A DNA stretch of 54,304 nt from an uncultured Oscillospiraceae bacterium (lineage in GTDB: Bacteria; Bacillota; Clostridia; Oscillospirales; Ruminococcaceae), in contig CAJULF010000017.1 in NCBI GenBank assembly GCA_910587135.1, positions 1-54,304 on the forward strand, written 5' to 3'. Made by a program: the position numbers and the translations under genes. The notes under the pieces were generated by a model. It saw nothing but the letters and a program-made list of their open reading frames with translations, was not told the origin of the DNA and searched no databases. Of this stretch, positions 50,300 through 54,304 are shown in pieces. How positions within the stretch are numbered: position 1 is the stretch's first letter; each line of letters starts with the position of its first letter.

Positions 50300-52708
50300 A
50301 TGGATATCAGAATCGCCTTAGCGGGTAATCCGAACTGCGGTAAAACAACGCTGTTCAATGCGCTGACGGGTTCAAATCAGTTTGTGGGTAACTGGCCGGG
50401 AGTAACGGTGGAAAAGAAGGAGGGCAAATTCAAGGGAAATAAGGACGTTATTATTACGGACCTGCCCGGAATCTACTCGCTGTCCCCTTACACTCTTGAG
50501 GAGGTTGTGGCGAGAAATTATCTTATCGGAGAGCGTCCCGACGCTATTCTTAACATAATAGACGGAACTAATCTGGAGAGAAACCTTTATCTTACAACAC
50601 AGCTTGTGGAGCTTGGGATTCCCGTTGTCGTGGCTGTCAATATGATGGACGTGGTTAAAAAGAACGGGGATAAAATAAACACGGAACAGCTTGCAAAGGA
50701 GCTTGGCTGCACGGTCTGCGAGATATCCGCGCTTAAGAGCGAGGGTATAATCGACGCGGCTAACAAGGCTGTGGAAGCGGCGAAGTCGGGCATGAAACCG
50801 GTGCCACATCACAGCTTCTGCGGCTGTGTGGAACACGCGGTGGCTCATATCGAGGAGGCTGTGCTGCATGATCTGCCCGAGGAGCAGCAGAGATGGTATG
50901 CCATCAAGGTGTTCGAACGGGACGAAAAGGTTCTGGAAATGCTGAACCTTCCCCAAGAAAAGCTTCAGCATATCGAGCAGGATATAGCGGCGGCGGAAAA
51001 GGAGATGGACGACGACTCCGAGAGCATAATCACCAACGAGCGTTATCTGTACATAGGAACTGTAATAAAGGACTGCCTTAAAAAGAAGAACAAGGGCGGC
51101 ATGACAGTTTCGGATAAGATAGATAAGGTAGTTACCAACCGCTGGGCGGCGCTGCCGATCTTCGCGGCGGTAATGTTTGTGGTGTACTTCATATCGGTAA
51201 CGACTGTGGGAACGCTGCTTACCGACTGGACCAACGACGGGCTTTTCGGTGACGGGTGGCATCTGTTCGGGATAGGCACATCTGAGTACGAGGATGCCTG
51301 CAACGGGTTCGCGGAGCAGAATATCTGGTCGGAGAGCGTTATATCCACGGTTCAGAGCGCCGTTGACGCTGAGGCTATCGGCGCGGAGGATATCCTCGGC
51401 GCTATTGAGGACGGCGACTATGCGGGATTTGAAGAGGCTTACGGCTCTTACGGGGATTCGATCGCCGAGGCGGGCTACGATATCTCGGAGTTTGTAGACG
51501 AGCCTATGGAGCAGCTCGGTGAGGAAATAGACAGCGCGGAGTACGGCGTTTGGGTGCCCGGTATTCCCGTGCTTATCGAGAGCGGTCTGGACGCTGTCAA
51601 CTGCGTTGACTGGCTTAAGAGCCTTATCCTCGACGGAATAGTAGCCGGCGTAGGCGCGGTGCTGGGTTTCGTTCCTCAGATGCTGGTGCTGTTCATATTC
51701 CTGGCTTTCCTGGAGAGCTGCGGCTATATGGCGAGAATCGCCTTTGTTATGGACAGGATATTCCGTAAATTCGGGCTTTCGGGCAAGTCCTTTATCCCAA
51801 TGCTTATAGGAACGGGCTGCGGAGTTCCCGGAATCATGGCTTCGCGCACCATTGAGAACGAGCGCGACCGCCGTATGACCATCATGACAACAACGTTTAT
51901 CCCCTGCGGCGCTAAGATGCCTATAATCGCGCTTATCGCTTCTGCGCTGTTCGGCGGAGCATGGTGGGTAGCTCCCACAGCGTACTTTATCGGCGTTGCG
52001 GCGATTATCCTGTCGGGTATTATGCTGAAAAAGACGAAAATGTTCGCGGGCGACCCCGCTCCCTTCGTTATGGAGCTTCCCGCTTATCACCTGCCGACGG
52101 TGAGCAATGTGCTCCGCTCTATGTGGGAGCGCGGCTGGTCATTTATCAAAAAGGCGGGAACGATTATTTTGCTGTCCTCGGTGCTTATCTGGGCAGGATC
52201 GGTGTTCGGCAGCATTGACGGAGGCTTCGGCTTCAGCACGGAAATGGAGCTTTCCGACAGCGTGCTGGGCATGATAGGAGGCGCTATCTGCTGGATATTC
52301 GCGCCCCTCGGATTCGGAGAGCCCACTGCCGCGGTAGCAACCATTATGGGGCTTGTGGCTAAGGAGGAAGTTGTCGGAGTATTCGGGGTTCTGGACTTTG
52401 TGGCGATGACTCAGCTTGCGGGATATTCTTTCCTGGTGTTCAATCTGCTGTGCGCTCCCTGCTTCGCGGCTATCGGAGCTATCAGACGTGAAATGAATTC
52501 CGCAAAGTGGACATGGTTCGCCATAGGTTATCAGTGTGGATTTGCCTATGCGGTATCGCTGATAATTTATCAGTTGGGTTCGCTGTTTACGGGAAATGTA
52601 AATGTTATAGGGCTTATTGCGGCTCTGCTGGTGCTTGGATTTATGATATTCATGCTGTGCAGACGCTACAAGGAGAGCACTAAGCTCACACATAAGGTAA
52701 AGGTATAA
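50300..52708 (+). CDS. feoB: Ferrous iron transporter FeoB with an acidic extracellular insert
   Basis: Membrane Fe(II) importer, 802 residues, longer than common forms of about 650-770. The cytoplasmic G-domain has GNPNCGKTTLF (G1), DLPG (G3) and NMMD (G4), then a helical GDI region to about 270. Membrane helices start near 281. Between the first two helices is an extracytoplasmic segment (about 310-425), of which about 320-415 is an acidic insert rich in Asp/Glu (e.g. EDACNGFAEQNIWSES, EDILGAIEDGDYAGFEEAYG). The two Gate-type repeats carry GTGCGVPGIMASR and CGAKMPI, and CAPCFAA, the cysteines typical of the iron path. Operated with the two FeoA and the Cys-rich partner. Confidence 0.97.
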   Translation: MDIRIALAGNPNCGKTTLFNALTGSNQFVGNWPGVTVEKKEGKFKGNKDVIITDLPGIYSLSPYTLEEVVARNYLIGERPDAILNIIDGTNLERNLYLTTQLVELGIPVVVAVNMMDVVKKNGDKINTEQLAKELGCTVCEISALKSEGIIDAANKAVEAAKSGMKPVPHHSFCGCVEHAVAHIEEAVLHDLPEEQQRWYAIKVFERDEKVLEMLNLPQEKLQHIEQDIAAAEKEMDDDSESIITNERYLYIGTVIKDCLKKKNKGGMTVSDKIDKVVTNRWAALPIFAAVMFVVYFISVTTVGTLLTDWTNDGLFGDGWHLFGIGTSEYEDACNGFAEQNIWSESVISTVQSAVDAEAIGAEDILGAIEDGDYAGFEEAYGSYGDSIAEAGYDISEFVDEPMEQLGEEIDSAEYGVWVPGIPVLIESGLDAVNCVDWLKSLILDGIVAGVGAVLGFVPQMLVLFIFLAFLESCGYMARIAFVMDRIFRKFGLSGKSFIPMLIGTGCGVPGIMASRTIENERDRRMTIMTTTFIPCGAKMPIIALIASALFGGAWWVAPTAYFIGVAAIILSGIMLKKTKMFAGDPAPFVMELPAYHLPTVSNVLRSMWERGWSFIKKAGTIILLSSVLIWAGSVFGSIDGGFGFSTEMELSDSVLGMIGGAICWIFAPLGFGEPTAAVATIMGLVAKEEVVGVFGVLDFVAMTQLAGYSFLVFNLLCAPCFAAIGAIRREMNSAKWTWFAIGYQCGFAYAVSLIIYQLGSLFTGNVNVIGLIAALLVLGFMIFMLCRRYKESTKLTHKVKV

Positions 52709-52715
52709 TTTGATC

Positions 52716-52747
52716 GCGGGCGGTTTCGTGGGTTTGAAACCGCCTGC
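52716..52747 (+). promoter_or_regulatory. Hairpin between feoB and the Cys-rich gene
   Basis: GCGGGCGGTTTC pairs with GAAACCGCCTGC over 12 bp (one G-U). No T-run, so more likely an mRNA processing or stabilising hairpin than a terminator. Confidence 0.6.
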
Positions 52748-52771
52748 CGACCAATTTAAGGAGGTATCGAT

Positions 52772-52945
52772 ATGCTAAATTTTCTGGCACAGAATTACGG
52801 TTCGATAATTGCGGGAGCAGTGGTAATTGCAATACTGGCGCTCGCCGCGGTCAAAATGGTAAGAGATAAACGCTCTGGAAAGGGCGGCTGCGGCGGAAAC
52901 TGTGCCGATTGCGCGTCCTGCTGCGGAAAACAAAAACGCAAATAA
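52772..52945 (+). CDS. FeoB-associated Cys-rich membrane protein
   Basis: 57 residues: one membrane helix (SIIAGAVVIAILALAAV, about 11-27) and a cytoplasmic tail KGGCGGNCADCASCCGKQK with five cysteines. This matches the small FeoB-associated protein family found behind feoB in Firmicutes, sometimes viewed as a FeoC stand-in. Ribosome binding site AAGGAGG before ATG 52772. Confidence 0.92.
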   Translation: MLNFLAQNYGSIIAGAVVIAILALAAVKMVRDKRSGKGGCGGNCADCASCCGKQKRK

Positions 52946-52999
52946 TAATTTAGCTTAGGGTGTTTGCCATCCCTTATAACAACAAAATAATCAATAAGT

Positions 53000-53252
53000 C
53001 AAAGGCGCTGAAAGCCGAAATCCACTGTGCGCCCACGCATGAATTTCCCGCAATCCGCCGTGAGGGTTTTGCGCAAAAGTTAAGGAAATGCTTAAAATGT
53101 TATGTCGTAATTTGCGCAAAACTCCGCGCAGCCCGCGAAGCGGGCGGAGCTTTTACGGCGAGATAGCGCAAACAACGCAAAGCGTTGTTTGCAGCGGTGC
53201 GGGAAATTCTTTTTAATAATTCAGCTTTTGGTCAACACATCTTAAAAGCATC
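53000..53252 (+). repeat. B-type structured repeat carrying a 59-bp insert
   Basis: Left signature aaaggcgctgaaagccgaaatccac, CATGAATTTCCCGCA, the insert, then GCGCAGCCCGCGAAGCGGGC, the perfect inner hairpin CAAACAACGC/GCGTTGTTTG and GTGCGGGAAATTC with the TTTAATAATTCAGC...GGTCA end and cttaaaagcat tail. Best preserved B copy; matches the inverted one at 8172 outside the insert. Confidence 0.85.
53065..53123. mobile_element. 59-bp nested insert, copy 3
   Basis: 59 bp from GGTTTTGCGCAA to TTTGCGCAAAACT. The empty site is visible in the B copy at 8172 (minus strand): there gccgtga runs directly into agcgcagcccgc. Confidence 0.75.
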
Positions 53253-53372
53253 TCAGCCCGGAGCCACCTTTAAATCAAGAATCAAACCGCTCAGAGCAAC
53301 ATAGCTTAATATCATAAATTATTATTTGCATAACTAATTGCCGCCGATGTTAAAATAAATTTACAAACCTTC

Positions 53373-53401
53373 TTGAAATACACGCGTTAATATGCTATAA
53401 T
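53373..53401 (+). promoter_or_regulatory. Promoter of the ComEA-like gene
   Basis: TTGAAA (53373-53378), 17-bp spacer, TATAAT (53396-53401), about 55 nt before the start codon. Confidence 0.8.
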
Positions 53402-53455
53402 TATCAAAAAGAAACTTTGTTTTGACAAAATTCGCTCTAAAAGGTGGGATATTCT

Positions 53456-54103
53456 GTGAATGCTAAGTCGGAAATGTGGCTCAAGCGAGGCGGAAAGATA
53501 TTCATATCCTTGTGTATCGTTTCGGTTTTCTGCGTAAACGTATTTCACAAACCAAAGAATCCCTTTAATGTTATAAACTCTGATATTTCAGATACCTTTG
53601 AAACCGTAGAATCTGCCGAGTATACGCAAATGTCCGCTGTGACTTTGCCTGCGGAAACCGTTGACACGACAGAGTATAGTATAGAGGATAATTCCGAAAC
53701 ATCTGAGGATACTTTAATTGAACCTCCGCCGCAGACCTCTGTTTCCGCAACCTTGCCGACCGAAAGCCCTCAGCTCCACAATACGCCCGAACCCCAAAGC
53801 GAAACTGCTGTCAGCGCTCTTGCTCCGGAGCCGCAGGAGCATTTGGACGATTCCCGACCGTCAGCAACTGCTTCCGACGTTTCTGCAACGGCTGATTCAC
53901 AGCAGGATTCCTCTCTTATAAATATAAATACTGCCGGATCGGAGCTTCTGCAAACCCTGAACGGTATCGGAGAGGTAAAGGCGCAGGCTATTATTGATTA
54001 CAGAAATGAAAACGGAGGTTTTTCTTCGGTGGACGAACTGATAAACGTCAAGGGAATAGGGGAGAAAACCTTGGAGAAAATACGACCCTTTGTGACAGTA
54101 TAA
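53456..54103 (+). CDS. ComEA-like helix-hairpin-helix protein
   Basis: 215 residues from GTG 53456 (AAAGGTGGG upstream): a membrane anchor (about 15-31, IFISLCIVSVFCVNVF), a 115-residue extracellular linker rich in Ser, Thr, Pro and Glu, and a C-terminal pair of helix-hairpin-helix motifs (ININTAGSELLQTLNGIGE, FSSVDELINVKGIGEKTLEK). ComEA binds incoming DNA on the cell surface in natural competence. The linker replaces the usual SLBB domain. comEC and other com genes are not in the window, so a competence role is by family only. Confidence 0.88.
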   Translation: MNAKSEMWLKRGGKIFISLCIVSVFCVNVFHKPKNPFNVINSDISDTFETVESAEYTQMSAVTLPAETVDTTEYSIEDNSETSEDTLIEPPPQTSVSATLPTESPQLHNTPEPQSETAVSALAPEPQEHLDDSRPSATASDVSATADSQQDSSLININTAGSELLQTLNGIGEVKAQAIIDYRNENGGFSSVDELINVKGIGEKTLEKIRPFVTV

Positions 54104-54129
54104 AATTGTAATTTGCGGTTTCAAATCGT

Positions 54130-54304
54130 GCGCTTCAGCGTGTATATAAAGGTTGACCTAAGGCTAATTATTTAAAAAAATTTCAAAATTTCCGCTAATC
54201 ATACTCCGCTTCACTTCGTTCCGCTACGCATGCTTAGCGGAAACCGCGCGCGTTTGCGTTCGCAAACGCACGACTTTTTGTAGCTTTAGCGCAAAAAACC
54301 ACCG
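54130..54304 (-). repeat. A-type structured repeat, inverted, cut by window edge
   Basis: On the minus strand: hairpin GTGCGTTTGC/GCAAACGCGC, arm TTTCCGCTAA/TTAGCGGAAA, TTTTGAAATTTTTTTAAATAATTAGCC and the GGTCAACC end. Where TTTCAAAAAG should be preceded by GAAA the sequence switches at about 54276 to a segment starting GGTTTTTTGCGC, which may be a partial or rearranged 59-bp type insert. Confidence 0.75.

Noticed and set aside
1..54304. tRNA, rRNA, prophage or transposase genes
   Set aside because: None could be recognised on either strand; the mobile elements seen are all non-coding and would depend on enzymes encoded elsewhere.

Overview
The window looks like chromosome from a low-to-mid GC Gram-positive anaerobe of the class Clostridia, most likely an Oscillospirales/Ruminococcus-type gut bacterium. 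I infer this from gene content and order: infC-rpmI-rplT with an attenuator leader, plsX/rnc/radical SAM/smc/ftsY, rdgB-yhbY-nadD-yqeK-rsfS, rpsU, a Trp T-box, FeoA-FeoA-FeoB plus the small Cys-rich partner, and frequent TTG/GTG starts. All genes lie on the + strand except alr. No rRNA, tRNA, CRISPR, phage or transposase gene is visible.

Layout. 1-345: two copies of an intergenic repeat. 346-1491: alr (minus strand), divergent from a structured leader and an atypical LytR-CpsA-Psr-like protein followed by a LUD-domain protein. 3582-6075: manA and a ROK glucokinase, then a GNAT pseudogene. 6166-7821: ilvD. 8479-13880: a promoter, an ABC ATPase, a 989-residue exported multi-domain protein, a MacB/FtsX-like permease and a terminator. 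14418-17701: a tryptophan T-box controlling a TrpXYZ-like ABC transporter. 17996-21809: recQ overlapping a BspA-type leucine-rich repeat gene. 22323-23792: infC-rpmI-rplT. 23928-28969: trmH-type methyltransferase, endonuclease V, topA, trmFO. 29245-29664: a small unknown gene. 29869-41443: a long growth cluster from plsX to rsfS, with a gene relic between smc and ftsY and a frameshifted ankyrin gene between nadD and yqeK. 41806-42080: rpsU. 42391-47574: yqeG, an endonuclease-IV-like protein, aroQ, pepP, efp, a zinc-ribbon protein and hisC. 47743-49444: a secreted papain-fold protease and a lipoprotein. 49583-52945: a feo ferrous-iron operon with three matching dyad operators. 53373-54103: a ComEA-like protein.

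Most genes are housekeeping. The distinctive part is the intergenic DNA, which carries several layers of short non-coding elements. (1) About fifteen copies of a 105-260 bp structured repeat in two subtypes (A and B) share one end, and their stems differ in sequence but keep pairing. (2) Inside three of these lies an insert of exactly 59 bp with inverted ends; an empty site is visible in another copy. (3) A miniature inverted-repeat element of 156-177 bp has 20-bp ends and TTAA-like flanks; one copy is inserted inside a structured repeat and one supplies the trmFO stop codon, and two deleted ~50 bp versions are also present. (4) AT-rich inverted repeats lie between nfi and topA and before hisC; one encodes the tail of endonuclease V. 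(5) There is an 85-bp palindrome before yqeG.

Regulation readable from sequence: eight promoters with 17-bp spacing, the Trp T-box, an attenuator and an ATC start codon for infC, a perfect dyad at the rpsU start site, and three TTAG-N6-CTAA sites in the feo operon. All calls rest on reading the sequence and on knowledge of the families; no database search was run.
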